A stretch of 64,000 bases of DNA from Pseudomonas yamanorum. GTDB taxonomy: Bacteria > Pseudomonadota > Gammaproteobacteria > Pseudomonadales > Pseudomonadaceae. Positions within the stretch are counted from its first letter, which is position 1. Each line of letters starts with the position of its first letter. Made by a program: the position numbers and the translations under genes. The stretch covers positions 62,001 to 126,000 of the forward strand of contig NZ_JACARE010000006.1 of assembly GCF_013386765.1 (NCBI RefSeq), given 5' to 3'. Under the pieces are notes generated by a model. It saw only the letters and a list, made by a program, of their open reading frames with translations. It searched no databases and was not told where the DNA came from. This document shows, in pieces, positions 9,222-17,716 of the stretch.

Positions 9222-9952
9222 GTCATTGGCTGGAGATTTTTGTGCACTGGGCGGCCGGTATCGGCCTCAACTACAACTTCCTGCTGGATGCCTATCAGCG
9301 CGGCACCCTGGAGCAGGGCGCGCTGACCACCGTGCTGTTGTGCCTGTTCACCATCGTCGGCAGCCTGCTGGCCGGGATCAGCCTGGCGGCGTTGCTGACC
9401 TCGGGCAACCCGTGGCTGGCCCGGCCTGCGCGGGTGTTTATCGAAGTCACCCGCAATACCCCGACCCTGGTGCAGTTGTACTGCGCGTTCCTGGTGTTGA
9501 ACATGCTGCTGACCCAGGCCGTCGGCGCAGCCAACCCGCTGACGCCGTTTGCCTGGGTGGTGATCGTGATCTCCCTGCACAAGGGCGCGTTCCACGCCGA
9601 AGCCCTGCGCGCCGGCATCGAGGCAGTGCCGGCCGTGACCCTGGAAGCCGCCAGTTCCCTGGCCTTCAGCAGCCGGCAATTGCTGTGGAATGTGCAGTTG
9701 CCACTGGCCCTGCGTTTCGCACTGCCGTCGCTGATCAACAACCTGATCGACCTGGTGAAAATGACTGCCGTGGCCTCGGCCATTGCCGTGGGCGATATCA
9801 CCTACGCGTCGATCATGATCTGGACCCAGAGCGACAACGTGCTGGAGCTGATGATTTTGATCCTGAGCTTTTTCGGCTTGCTGAGCTTTACCGTCAACTG
9901 TGTGGGGCGCTGGCTGGAAGCGCGCCTGAGGATGCCCGGCTATGGCCATTGA
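9218..9952 (+). CDS. Polar amino-acid ABC transporter permease (HisM/HisQ family)
   Basis: 244-residue inner-membrane permease with a cytoplasmic EAA loop (EAASSLAFSSRQLLWNVQLP) that docks on the ATPase, and several hydrophobic segments from about residue 25. TRNTPTLVQLY is the usual signature of the polar amino-acid class. The ATG at 9218 forms an ATGA overlap with the aminotransferase stop, so it is preferred to the upstream in-frame start at 9125. It pairs with the next gene as a heterodimeric channel. Confidence 0.92.
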   Translation: MSHWLEIFVHWAAGIGLNYNFLLDAYQRGTLEQGALTTVLLCLFTIVGSLLAGISLAALLTSGNPWLARPARVFIEVTRNTPTLVQLYCAFLVLNMLLTQAVGAANPLTPFAWVVIVISLHKGAFHAEALRAGIEAVPAVTLEAASSLAFSSRQLLWNVQLPLALRFALPSLINNLIDLVKMTAVASAIAVGDITYASIMIWTQSDNVLELMILILSFFGLLSFTVNCVGRWLEARLRMPGYGH

Positions 9953-10625
9953 TTCATTCCCGGTGCTGTCGGCGTTGCTGCAATGGTCGCCGGCGCTGGT
10001 CAGCGGTTTTGGCCAGAACATCCTGATCAGCGTGGTGGCGATTGCCATTGGTTCGGTGCTCGGCCTGTTGATCGGAGCGTTGGCCCTGTCACCCGCAGGC
10101 ATTGTCGCGCGAGTGTGGGTGCAGGTATTTCGCAACGCGCCGTGGCTGGTGCTGATCTATCTCACCACCTACGTGTTCCCGTTCGAGATCCACATCGGCA
10201 GCAGCTACGTGTCGTTCCCGGACTGGGTCAAGGTGACCATCGGCCTGGCGTTGCCCGCCAGTGCCAACGTGGCGGAGATCTTTCGCGGCGCCATCGGTTC
10301 GATCCCCAGCACCCAGTGGGAAGCCGCGCGTTCACTGGCGTTCACCCGTGGCCAGATCTTCCGTTCGATCATCCTGCCCCAGTGCTTCAAGCGCATGTTG
10401 CCGCCATGGATGAACCTTTACGCGGTGGTCACTATGGGCACCGCCCTGGCGTCGCTGGTGGGTGTGCATGACGTTATCGACACCGCACAGATCGCCAGCA
10501 ACACCGTGAACATGACCGGCTTCACCGTGGTGATCTACCTCAGCCTGCTGGTGCTGTTCTTCGCCTATTGCTACCCGATTTCCCGTTTGACCCAACGCCT
10601 GGAGCGCCGTTATGCCTTCTATTGA
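9942..10625 (+). CDS. Polar amino-acid ABC transporter permease (second subunit)
   Basis: 227-residue permease of the same class, with FRNAPWLVLIYL and the EAA loop EAARSLAFTRGQIFRSIILP. It overlaps the preceding permease by 11 bp and the ATPase gene by 14 bp, which supports coupled translation and a 1:1 permease pair. Hydrophobic helices span roughly residues 20-50, 60-85 and 185-210. Confidence 0.92.
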   Translation: MAIDSFPVLSALLQWSPALVSGFGQNILISVVAIAIGSVLGLLIGALALSPAGIVARVWVQVFRNAPWLVLIYLTTYVFPFEIHIGSSYVSFPDWVKVTIGLALPASANVAEIFRGAIGSIPSTQWEAARSLAFTRGQIFRSIILPQCFKRMLPPWMNLYAVVTMGTALASLVGVHDVIDTAQIASNTVNMTGFTVVIYLSLLVLFFAYCYPISRLTQRLERRYAFY

Positions 10626-11436
10626 ACCCCTGGTCAGCCTGCGGGACTTGCAGCTGTCGTTCGGTGACAACCGGGTGCTCAAGGGCATCGACCTCGACGT
10701 GCACCGCGGCCAGGCGGTGTCGATCATCGGCCCGTCGGGCTCGGGCAAGTCGACCATCCTGCGCTGCATCACCGGCCTGTTGCAGCCCCAGCGCGGCACC
10801 ATCCGCGTGGGTGAAACCCGGGTCGATACCCTGACCCAGGAAGCCCAGCGCATCGAGCTGCGCAAGCGCGTCGGGTTTGTGTTCCAGCAATACAACCTGT
10901 TCCCGCATTTGTCGGTGCTGGAAAACCTGGTGATCGCCCCGCGCAAGGTGCTCGGCCGCAACCGCAGTGATGCCGAGAAAGATGCGCGGGCGCTGCTGGC
11001 CAAGGTGCGCATGGAGCACAAGGCCGATGCCTATCCCGGCCAACTCTCCGGCGGGCAGCAGCAGCGGGTGGCGATTGCCCGGGCGTTGGCCATGCGCCCG
11101 GAACTGATCCTGTTCGATGAAGTGACCTCGGCCCTGGACCCGGAAACCGTCGGAGAAGTGCTGACGGTGATCCGCGAGCTGACCGAAGAGGGCATGACCT
11201 GCGTGCTGGTGACCCACGAAATGCGCTTCGCCGAAGAGATCAGCGACATCGTCTACTTCACTGAAAACGGCGTGATCGTCGAACACGGCAGCGCCGAGCA
11301 GATCTTCCAGCGCCCCACCAGTGAACGCACCCAGGAGTTCCTGCGCCATGCCTTGGGCGATCCGGGCCGCCGTCCGCCGATCGCCAATGATCCGTACCTG
11401 TTGACCAACCTGAGCCGCTACACCCTGTCTGTCTAA
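10612..11436 (+). CDS. Polar amino-acid ABC transporter ATP-binding protein
   Basis: 274-residue ATPase energising the two permeases. Walker A is GPSGSGKST, the signature is LSGGQQQRVAIARAL, Walker B is LILFDEVTSALD and the H-loop is VTHEMRFA. The D-loop region reads DEVTSALD where most relatives have DEPTSALD; the catalytic Glu is intact. The C-terminal extension after HALGD is about 25 residues longer than in GlnQ/HisP. It completes an SBP-SBP-permease-permease-ATPase set interrupted by two metabolic genes. Confidence 0.93.
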   Translation: MPSIEPLVSLRDLQLSFGDNRVLKGIDLDVHRGQAVSIIGPSGSGKSTILRCITGLLQPQRGTIRVGETRVDTLTQEAQRIELRKRVGFVFQQYNLFPHLSVLENLVIAPRKVLGRNRSDAEKDARALLAKVRMEHKADAYPGQLSGGQQQRVAIARALAMRPELILFDEVTSALDPETVGEVLTVIRELTEEGMTCVLVTHEMRFAEEISDIVYFTENGVIVEHGSAEQIFQRPTSERTQEFLRHALGDPGRRPPIANDPYLLTNLSRYTLSV

Positions 11437-11452
11437 CAAGAGGAACCTCGTC

Positions 11453-12049
11453 ATGAGTACCGCAAACCGTGCCGCCGTTATCGAAGACTTCCTGCAGCAG
11501 ATCCGCGTCATCAACCAGCGTGGCGTAGACCGCGCGGCCCTGGTGGAAATCGTCGGCCTGCTGGAAACCCTGGCCGAGCGCCGGGACCTGTTCAACTTCA
11601 GCGAATTCCCCGCGCCGGTACCGGGGCAGGGCAGCACCGCGTTCCGTTATCGCCTGAACGACGATGGCGACACGCCGACCCTGTACCTGAACTCGCTGCT
11701 GCCGGGCAAAAGCACCATCCCCCACAACCATGAAACCTGGGCGATCATCAGTGCCGTTGAAGGCCAGGAGATCAACTACGTGTATGGCCGCAACGATGAA
11801 GGGCGTGACGCTGGCTTCACCACCTTGACCCTCGAGAAAGAAGTCATCGTGCAGCCGGGTACTTCCATCTCGTTCCTTGGTGAAGACCTGCACGGGATTC
11901 GCGTCGAGGGTGAGCAGGCGACCTTGCACTTCCACCTGTACGGCTTGCCGCTGGAATCCCTGAATGGCCGTTATGGCGTTGAAGCGGACGGGCGGATTCT
12001 CAACTACAACGCCTCGCAGATGGCCCCTTCAATCCGGGCCTATGCCTGA
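11453..12049 (+). CDS. Cysteine dioxygenase-like cupin (thiol dioxygenase)
   Basis: 198-residue member of the cysteine dioxygenase family, which uses non-haem Fe(II) and O2 to oxidise a thiol to a sulfinate. The iron ligands are visible as His91 and His93 in PHNHETW and His147 in GEDLHGIR. Arg65 (AFRYRL) occupies, by my eye alignment, the position that is Arg in cysteine-specific enzymes and Gln in 3-mercaptopropionate dioxygenases, favouring cysteine. The Cys of the mammalian Cys-Tyr cofactor is Ala here, as is common in bacteria. AAGAGG precedes the ATG, 16 bp after the ATPase gene. It is the clearest hint that the operon handles a thiol. Confidence 0.85.
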   Translation: MSTANRAAVIEDFLQQIRVINQRGVDRAALVEIVGLLETLAERRDLFNFSEFPAPVPGQGSTAFRYRLNDDGDTPTLYLNSLLPGKSTIPHNHETWAIISAVEGQEINYVYGRNDEGRDAGFTTLTLEKEVIVQPGTSISFLGEDLHGIRVEGEQATLHFHLYGLPLESLNGRYGVEADGRILNYNASQMAPSIRAYA

Positions 12050-12082
12050 AAACGCTGCTCATGTGCGGCGAAAGTCGCTTTA

Positions 12083-12169
12083 TGTGGGAGCTGGCTTGCC
12101 TGCGATTGCATCGACGCGGGTTACCTGATTCACCGCATCGCCTGCGTCGCAGGCAAGCCAGCTCCCACA
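12083..12169. repeat. Paired REP palindrome (REPIN-like)
   Basis: Two 23 nt arms, TGTGGGAGCTGGCTTGCCTGC-GA and its exact reverse complement, separated by 41 nt, lie between the cysteine dioxygenase and GST genes. This is the common Pseudomonas REP doublet class, mobilised by RAYT transposases. It sits inside an otherwise coupled operon and could form a partial transcription or RNA-stability boundary. The GST ribosome site AGGGG follows it directly. Confidence 0.92.
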
Positions 12170-12181
12170 CCAGGGGTTTTT

Positions 12182-12829
12182 ATGATTGATCTGTATTACT
12201 GGCCTACGGGCAACGGCCTGAAAGTCGGCATCCTGCTTGAAGAACTGGAGGCGGAGTACCGCCTGATTCCGGTGAACATCCGCGAAGGCGCGCAGAAGCA
12301 GGAAAGCTTCCAGCGCATCAGCGCGAATGGGCGGATTCCGGCGATTGTCGACCACAGCCTTGAAGCACCACTGAGCCTGTTCGAATCCGGGGCGATCCTG
12401 AATTACCTGGCCGACCAGGCCGGGCGTTTCCTGCCGCCCGCCGGCACCGCCGAGCGTCAGAAAGTCCAGGAATGGCTGTTCTGGCAGGTGGGGCATATCA
12501 CCCCGTACCTGAGCCAGTTGCAGCTGTTCAAGGAGAAGGCCCCGGAACCGATTCCCTTCGCCCTGGACCTGCTGAACGCCGAAGCCACGCGCCTGTATCG
12601 GGTGCTGGAGCAACGCTTGGCCGAGGTGCCGTACGTGGCGGGCGAGTACTCGGTGGCCGACATGGCGATCTTCCCGTGGATCCAGCCACTGCGCCAAGGC
12701 CAGGACCTGGCGGACTACCCCAACATCCAGGCCTGGCGCCTGCGGATCAAGGCGCGCCCGGCGGTCCAGCGGGCGTATGCCAAGGGGCGTGAAGTCGCCG
12801 CCGGCGAGCGCTCGTTGGCCTTGCAGTAA
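12182..12829 (+). CDS. Glutathione S-transferase family protein
   Basis: 215-residue protein with an N-terminal thioredoxin-like domain (IDLYYWPTGNGLKVGILLEE, then the cis-Pro and Glu-Ser pair in RIPAIVDHS and LFESGAILNYLAD) and an alpha-helical C-terminal domain (YSVADMAIFPWIQP). It resembles the Nu-class/YfcG-like GSTs, which often have disulfide reductase activity. Placed between a thiol dioxygenase and a C-S lyase, it may reduce or remove glutathione from a disulfide or thioether substrate; this is inference. Confidence 0.88.
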   Translation: MIDLYYWPTGNGLKVGILLEELEAEYRLIPVNIREGAQKQESFQRISANGRIPAIVDHSLEAPLSLFESGAILNYLADQAGRFLPPAGTAERQKVQEWLFWQVGHITPYLSQLQLFKEKAPEPIPFALDLLNAEATRLYRVLEQRLAEVPYVAGEYSVADMAIFPWIQPLRQGQDLADYPNIQAWRLRIKARPAVQRAYAKGREVAAGERSLALQ

Positions 12830-12854
12830 TTCATCTCTTTTTTGCGGGATTTTC

Positions 12855-15569
12855 ATGAGCCAGACCATCACACCCGGGCAATTGCAACAATGGCTGTTCG
12901 ACGGCCAGGAAATCGCCCTGTTCGACGTACGCGAGCACGGCCAGTACGGCGAGGCCCATCTGTTCCACGGGGTGAACCTGCCCTATAGCCGCCTGGAGCT
13001 GGAAGTGCAGCGTCTGGCGCCGAATCCTCAGGTGCGCCTGGTGATCTACGACCAGGATGGCGGCGCTGTGGCTGCGCGCACGGCGTTGCGCTTGCAGGCG
13101 TTGGGCTACAGCCATGTGCATGTGCTGCAAGGCGGCGCGGACGGTTGGCAGGCAGCGGGCTTGCAACTGTTTGCCGGGGTGCATGTGCCGTCAAAAGCCT
13201 TTGGCGAGTTGGTGGAAGAGGCCAGCCATACGCCTCATGTCACTGCGCAGCAGCTGGCGGACTGGCAGGCCACGGGCGAGCCGCTGGTGGTCCTGGACGG
13301 CAGGCCGTTCGATGAATACCGCAAGATGACCATTCCGGGTTCCATCTGCTGCCCTAACGGTGAGCTGGGCTACCGCGTGCACGACCTGGTGCCGGATGAA
13401 ACCACGCCGATCGTGGTCAACTGCGCCGGTCGTACCCGCAGCATTATCGGCGCCCAGACGTTGATCAACCTGGGCGTGAAGAACCCGGTGTATGCGTTGG
13501 AAAACGGTACCCAGGGTTGGTACCTGGCGGACTTCAAGCTGGAACATGGCAGCACCCGGCGTTATGCCGATCAGGTCTCCACTGATCTGGTGCAGCAGCG
13601 CGAGGCCGCCCGGCAATTGGCGGAGCGCGCCGGGGTGGTCAGCGTCGCGGCGGAGCAGGTTCGCCAATGGGCGGCGGATCCAGCTCGTAGCCTGTTCCTG
13701 TGCGATGTGCGCACCGCCGAAGAGTTTGCCGCCGGCAGTCTGCCGGGGGCGCAACATACCCCGGGCGGGCAGTTGATTCAGTCCACCGACCTGTACATCG
13801 GCGTGCGTCAGGCGCGGGTGGTACTGGTGGACAGCGACGGTGTGCGTGCGCCGATTGTCGCCAGTTGGCTGCGGCAGTTGGGGCATGAGGCGTATGTGCT
13901 GGAAGAGGGTGTCCAGAGTGGGCTGGCGCTGCCGGTCACGCAGGCGGTGCCGTTCAAGGCATTGCCATTGATCTCGGCACAGGCGCTGGCGGATGCCTTG
14001 AACGATAACGCGGTGGACCTGGTGGACCTGCGCCCGAGCATGACCCATCGCAAGGGCCGGATTGCTGGTTCGCGCTGGTCGATTCGTTCGCTGTTGACCG
14101 CCGGTGTGCGCCCGTTGGTGCTGCTGGCTGATGACCCTGCACTGGCGGCTTTTGCCGTGCTGGAGTTGGGCGAGGACGTGCGTTTGCTCGACGGCGGCTA
14201 TGCCGCGTGGGTCGCTGCCGGGTTGCCGGTGATTGAGGACGCACAAACCCCACCGGATCATCAGTGCATCGACTTCCTGTTCTTCACCCACGACCGCCAC
14301 AGTGGCAACAAGGACGCCGCCCGCCAATACCTGGCCTGGGAAATCGGCCTGCTGGCGCAGATGAGCGAGGCGGAAATCGCCAGTCTAAAACCGTTGGCCC
14401 CGGCGTCGCGGGTGCGGACCCGGCTGATCCATGCGGCGCGTACCGAAGGCGGCAATGGCGGTCGGGCGGTGAACATCCCCATCACCCGCCTGAGCACTGT
14501 GCTCTTCGACAACCTGGCCCAGATGCGCGATGCGCGTTCCCGGCGCGACAGCGAGCGCGTCCTGAGCTACGGCGCGCGGGGCAATCCCACCGCGTTTGCC
14601 CTGGAAGACCTGGTCACCGAGCTCGAAGGCGGCTACCGCACACGGTTGTATGGCACCGGCCTCGCTGCAGCGGCGCAGACGTTCCTGGCCTACTTGCGGC
14701 CCGGCGATCACGTGCTGATCACCGACGCGGTGTATTCGCCGGTGCGCAAGCTGGCTCGCGAGTTCCTCCAGCCGTTCGGTATCGAAGTCAGCTATTTCGC
14801 CCCGGACGGCAGCGACCTGGAAGCGCAGCTTCAGGCCAACACCAAAATGGTCTACGCCGAAACGCCCGGTTCACTGCTGTATGAACTGTGTGACCTGCCT
14901 GCGATTGCCGCCCTGTGCAAGCCGCGTGGGATTCTGCTGGCGGTGGACAACACCTGGGGCTCGGCCTACCTGTACCGCCCGCTGGCGTTGGGCGCCGACA
15001 TCTCGATCATGGCCCTGACCAAATACCTCGGCGGCCACAGCGACGTGATGATGGGCAGCGTCTGCACCACGCAAGAGGCATGGCCGGCCCTGGCAAAAAT
15101 GAGCGACACCTTTGGCAATGCGGTCAGCGCCGACGATGCTTACCTGATCCTGCGTGGCGCGCGCACCCTGGCTTCCCGGCTGGACGTGCACGAGCGTCAG
15201 GCGCTGGCGATTGCGCAATGGTTGCAGGTGCAGCCGCAGGTCAAGCGGGTGTTTCATCCGGCCTTGCCCGAGCACCCGGGGCATGCGCTGTGGAAGCGTG
15301 ATTTCAGCGGCAGTAATGGTTTGCTGTCGTTTGAACTCAACAGCGCGGACGGCGGTTATGTCGAACGGTTTATCGACGGCTTGCAGTTGTTTGGCCTGGG
15401 TGCGTCCTGGGGCGGCTTTGAGAGCCTGGTGACCCTGGCCGACACCCAGGATCGCCAGAGCGCTGCCGATCGTGGACTGAACCCGGTGGTGCGTCTGCAT
15501 GTGGGGCTGGAGGATGTGGAAGCGTTGGTTGAGGATTTGCAGCGGGGGTTCGTGGCGGCGGGGCGTTGA
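12855..15569 (+). CDS. Four-module rhodanese fused to a cystathionine beta-lyase-type PLP enzyme
   Basis: 904-residue fusion. Residues about 1-110, 125-235, 262-365 and 372-465 each look like a rhodanese module. Only module 2 has the catalytic Cys (Cys190 in VNCAGRTRS); the equivalent loops in modules 1, 3 and 4 read YDQDGG, VDSDGV and LADDPA. From about residue 480 follows a Cys/Met-metabolism PLP domain with SYGARGNPT, YGTGLAAAAQ, AVDNTWGSAYLY and the Schiff-base Lys723 in ALTKYLGGHSD. The expected chemistry is C-S cleavage yielding a thiol or sulfide plus pyruvate, with persulfide transfer to Cys190. The ATG at 12855 is preferred to 12777, which lies inside the GST gene. It ends the operon. 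Confidence 0.88.
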   Translation: MSQTITPGQLQQWLFDGQEIALFDVREHGQYGEAHLFHGVNLPYSRLELEVQRLAPNPQVRLVIYDQDGGAVAARTALRLQALGYSHVHVLQGGADGWQAAGLQLFAGVHVPSKAFGELVEEASHTPHVTAQQLADWQATGEPLVVLDGRPFDEYRKMTIPGSICCPNGELGYRVHDLVPDETTPIVVNCAGRTRSIIGAQTLINLGVKNPVYALENGTQGWYLADFKLEHGSTRRYADQVSTDLVQQREAARQLAERAGVVSVAAEQVRQWAADPARSLFLCDVRTAEEFAAGSLPGAQHTPGGQLIQSTDLYIGVRQARVVLVDSDGVRAPIVASWLRQLGHEAYVLEEGVQSGLALPVTQAVPFKALPLISAQALADALNDNAVDLVDLRPSMTHRKGRIAGSRWSIRSLLTAGVRPLVLLADDPALAAFAVLELGEDVRLLDGGYAAWVAAGLPVIEDAQTPPDHQCIDFLFFTHDRHSGNKDAARQYLAWEIGLLAQMSEAEIASLKPLAPASRVRTRLIHAARTEGGNGGRAVNIPITRLSTVLFDNLAQMRDARSRRDSERVLSYGARGNPTAFALEDLVTELEGGYRTRLYGTGLAAAAQTFLAYLRPGDHVLITDAVYSPVRKLAREFLQPFGIEVSYFAPDGSDLEAQLQANTKMVYAETPGSLLYELCDLPAIAALCKPRGILLAVDNTWGSAYLYRPLALGADISIMALTKYLGGHSDVMMGSVCTTQEAWPALAKMSDTFGNAVSADDAYLILRGARTLASRLDVHERQALAIAQWLQVQPQVKRVFHPALPEHPGHALWKRDFSGSNGLLSFELNSADGGYVERFIDGLQLFGLGASWGGFESLVTLADTQDRQSAADRGLNPVVRLHVGLEDVEALVEDLQRGFVAAGR

Positions 15570-15612
15570 GCTGCGCTCCATGACAATTTGCGTCCGACCA
15601 TAGGTGCCCATC

Positions 15613-15640
15613 GAACTTTGTGTTTAACTTCGGCACCTGA
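15613..15640 (+). promoter_or_regulatory. Candidate AlgU (sigma-E type) promoter of tpx
   Basis: GAACTT at 15613-15618 and CCTGA at 15636-15640, 17 nt apart, resemble the AlgU consensus GAACTT-N16/17-TCTGA with one mismatch. The -10 ends 37 nt before the tpx ATG. Spacing and position fit; activity is untested. Confidence 0.35.
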
Positions 15641-15677
15641 AATTCGTTTCACTACCACCACTAGAAGGATTCCGTTC

Positions 15678-16178
15678 ATGGCTCAAGTTACCCTCCGAGG
15701 CAACCCTGTCCAGGTCGAAGGCGATTTGCCGAAAGTCGGCGCCAAGGCGCCAGACTTCACCCTGACTGCTGGCGATCTGTCTGACGCAACCCTGGCAACC
15801 TTTGCCGGCAAGCGCAAAGTGCTGAACATCTTCCCAAGCGTTGATACCCCGACCTGCGCCACTTCGGTTCGCAAGTTCAACGCTCAGGTCAACGACGTGA
15901 GCAACACCGTGGTGCTGTGCATCTCCACTGACCTGCCATTCGCCCAGGCGCGCTTCTGCGGTGCCGAAGGCCTGGAAAACGTGAAGAACCTGTCGGACTT
16001 CCGTGAGGCGGCATTTGCTGTCGACTACGGTGTTGCGCTTGCTGATGGCCCGCTGCGCGGCCTGACCGCCCGTGCCGTCGTGGTGCTGGACGAAAATGAC
16101 AACGTGCTGCACAGCGAACTGGTCAGCGAAATCGGCCAAGAGCCGAACTACGAAGCAGCCCTGGCTGTTTTGAAGTAA
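15678..16178 (+). CDS. tpx: Thiol peroxidase, atypical 2-Cys peroxiredoxin
   Basis: 166-residue peroxiredoxin reducing H2O2 and alkyl peroxides with thioredoxin. The peroxidatic Cys60 sits in [12 protein letters not shown] and the resolving Cys94 in QARFCGAEG, the spacing of E. coli Tpx. AGAAGGA precedes the ATG at 15678; the in-frame start at 15588 is rejected for lack of homology. It is monocistronic, with its own terminator at 16230. As antioxidant it fits next to a thiol-metabolism operon, though a functional link is not shown. Confidence 0.96.
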   Translation: MAQVTLRGNPVQVEGDLPKVGAKAPDFTLTAGDLSDATLATFAGKRKVLNIFPSVDTPTCATSVRKFNAQVNDVSNTVVLCISTDLPFAQARFCGAEGLENVKNLSDFREAAFAVDYGVALADGPLRGLTARAVVVLDENDNVLHSELVSEIGQEPNYEAALAVLK

Positions 16179-16229
16179 CTGTTGCTACGCATTACTGTCG
16201 TTTTGCAGTAACACGCGTGATGCAGTATT

Positions 16230-16258
16230 ACGGCCTGGCCTAGTCCAGGCCGTTTTTA
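16230..16258 (+). terminator. Rho-independent terminator of tpx
   Basis: Stem ACGGCCTGG / CCAGGCCGT (9 bp) with the loop CCTAGT, followed by TTTTATT. It begins 51 bp after the tpx stop. Confidence 0.9.
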
Positions 16259-16408
16259 TTTGTGCTTCAGACGCTTAGCCGGATAGCGAATGGACTAAGC
16301 AAAGAAGTTAAAAGTTGTAATCCAAGGTAAATAGCCGGTAAAGGCGCTTTTCTTAACGCGCCCCAGTGCTTATCTTTCAGCCTCCCAAAGAAGAAGCTCT
16401 CGCGCCCA

Positions 16409-17716
16409 ATGGTTGATCACTCCATGCAATCCACCCCTCGTCACTCCCGTCGCTGGCTGTTCGGCCTGCTCGTGCTGCTGGTTATTGCCGGCCTGTGCTG
16501 GAAATTCTGGCCCGGCAGCCATAAAGACAGCGCCGAGAAGAAGCCCGCCGGGCATGCCGGCAAGTCGGGCATGATGCGCCCGGGCTTTGGTGGTGCTACC
16601 GGCCCGGTGCCGGTACGTGTGGCGCCTGCGGTGCTGGGTGAGTTCCCGGTTTACTACAAGGCGTTGGGCACGGTCACCGCATTGAACACCATCAATGTGC
16701 GCAGCCGGGTAGGGGGAGAGCTGGTCAAGATCGCCTTTGAAGAAGGGCAGATGGTCAAGGCCGGTGACCTGCTGGCGGAAATCGACCCGCGCAGTTACCA
16801 GAATGCCTTGCTCCAGGCCCAGGGCACGTTGCTGCAAAACCAGGCCCAGCTGAAAAACGCCCAGGTCGACGTGCAGCGTTATCGCGACCTGTATGCCCAG
16901 GACAGTATCGCCAAGCAAACCCTGGACACCGCCGAAGCGCTGGTGCTGCAGTACCAGGGCACAGTCAAGACCAACCAGGGCGCGGTGGATGACGCCAAGC
17001 TCAACCTCGAATTCACCAAGATCCGCGCCCCGATTACCGGGCGTGTCGGCCTGCGTCAGGTGGACGTGGGCAATCTCGTCGCCGCCAACGACACCACCTT
17101 CCTGGCCGTGATCACCCAGACCCAGCCCATCAGCGTGGTCTTCACGCTGCCGGAAAACACCCTGGAAACCGTACTGGCGCGTTATCACGCCGGCAACAAG
17201 TTGCCGGTGGAAGCCTGGGACCGTGGTGACGTGGCCCTCAAGGCCCGCGGCGTGTTGCAGAGCCTGGACAACCAGATCGACGTCACCACCGGCACCCTGA
17301 AATTCAAGGCACGCTTCGATAACAAGGACCAGGCGCTGTTCCCCAACCAGTTCGTGAATGTGCACCTGCTGGCCGACACCCTGCACAACGTGGTGCTGGC
17401 ACCGTCGGCGGCGATCCAGTTCGGCAACACCGGCACCTTTGCCTACGTGCTCGATGGCGACAAGAAGGTCAAGGTGCGCCCGCTGGTGATCGGTGATTCC
17501 GACGGCGACAACACCGTGATCAAGGAAGGCCTGGCCGCCGGCGACCGCGTGGTACTCGAAGGCACCGATCGCTTGAAAGACGGCAGTGAAATCGAAGTGG
17601 TCAACGACAGCAGCGAGGTGCCGACCACTCCGACCGAACACCTCCAGGGCCAACCGGCAGCCAAGACGCAGCAAGGCCCGGCTGATGCCGGCAAGGCGCA
17701 AAAGGGCGGCGCATGA
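16409..17716 (+). CDS. muxA: RND efflux periplasmic adaptor (membrane fusion protein) MuxA/MdtA
   Basis: 435-residue adaptor bridging inner-membrane RND pumps and an outer-membrane channel. It has an N-terminal membrane anchor (about 15-33, [16 protein letters not shown]), barrel-sandwich/lipoyl halves ([18 protein letters not shown] and [19 protein letters not shown]), a coiled-coil hairpin between them with [17 protein letters not shown], and a C-terminal beta barrel with [10 protein letters not shown]. It is the first gene of a four-gene operon with ATGA overlaps and two RND pump genes, the arrangement specific to MuxABC-OpmB (P. aeruginosa) and MdtABC (E. coli). An alternative ATG lies at 16424. 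Confidence 0.92.
   Translation: MVDHSMQSTPRHSRRWLFGLLVLLVIAGLCWKFWPGSHKDSAEKKPAGHAGKSGMMRPGFGGATGPVPVRVAPAVLGEFPVYYKALGTVTALNTINVRSRVGGELVKIAFEEGQMVKAGDLLAEIDPRSYQNALLQAQGTLLQNQAQLKNAQVDVQRYRDLYAQDSIAKQTLDTAEALVLQYQGTVKTNQGAVDDAKLNLEFTKIRAPITGRVGLRQVDVGNLVAANDTTFLAVITQTQPISVVFTLPENTLETVLARYHAGNKLPVEAWDRGDVALKARGVLQSLDNQIDVTTGTLKFKARFDNKDQALFPNQFVNVHLLADTLHNVVLAPSAAIQFGNTGTFAYVLDGDKKVKVRPLVIGDSDGDNTVIKEGLAAGDRVVLEGTDRLKDGSEIEVVNDSSEVPTTPTEHLQGQPAAKTQQGPADAGKAQKGGA

Noticed and set aside
12083..12169. Riboswitch upstream of the GST gene
   Set aside because: The structure is entirely explained by the REP doublet found at several other sites in the window.
16409..16424. Moving the muxA start to 16424
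   Set aside because: Neither start has a clear ribosome site, so the longer frame was kept and the alternative noted.
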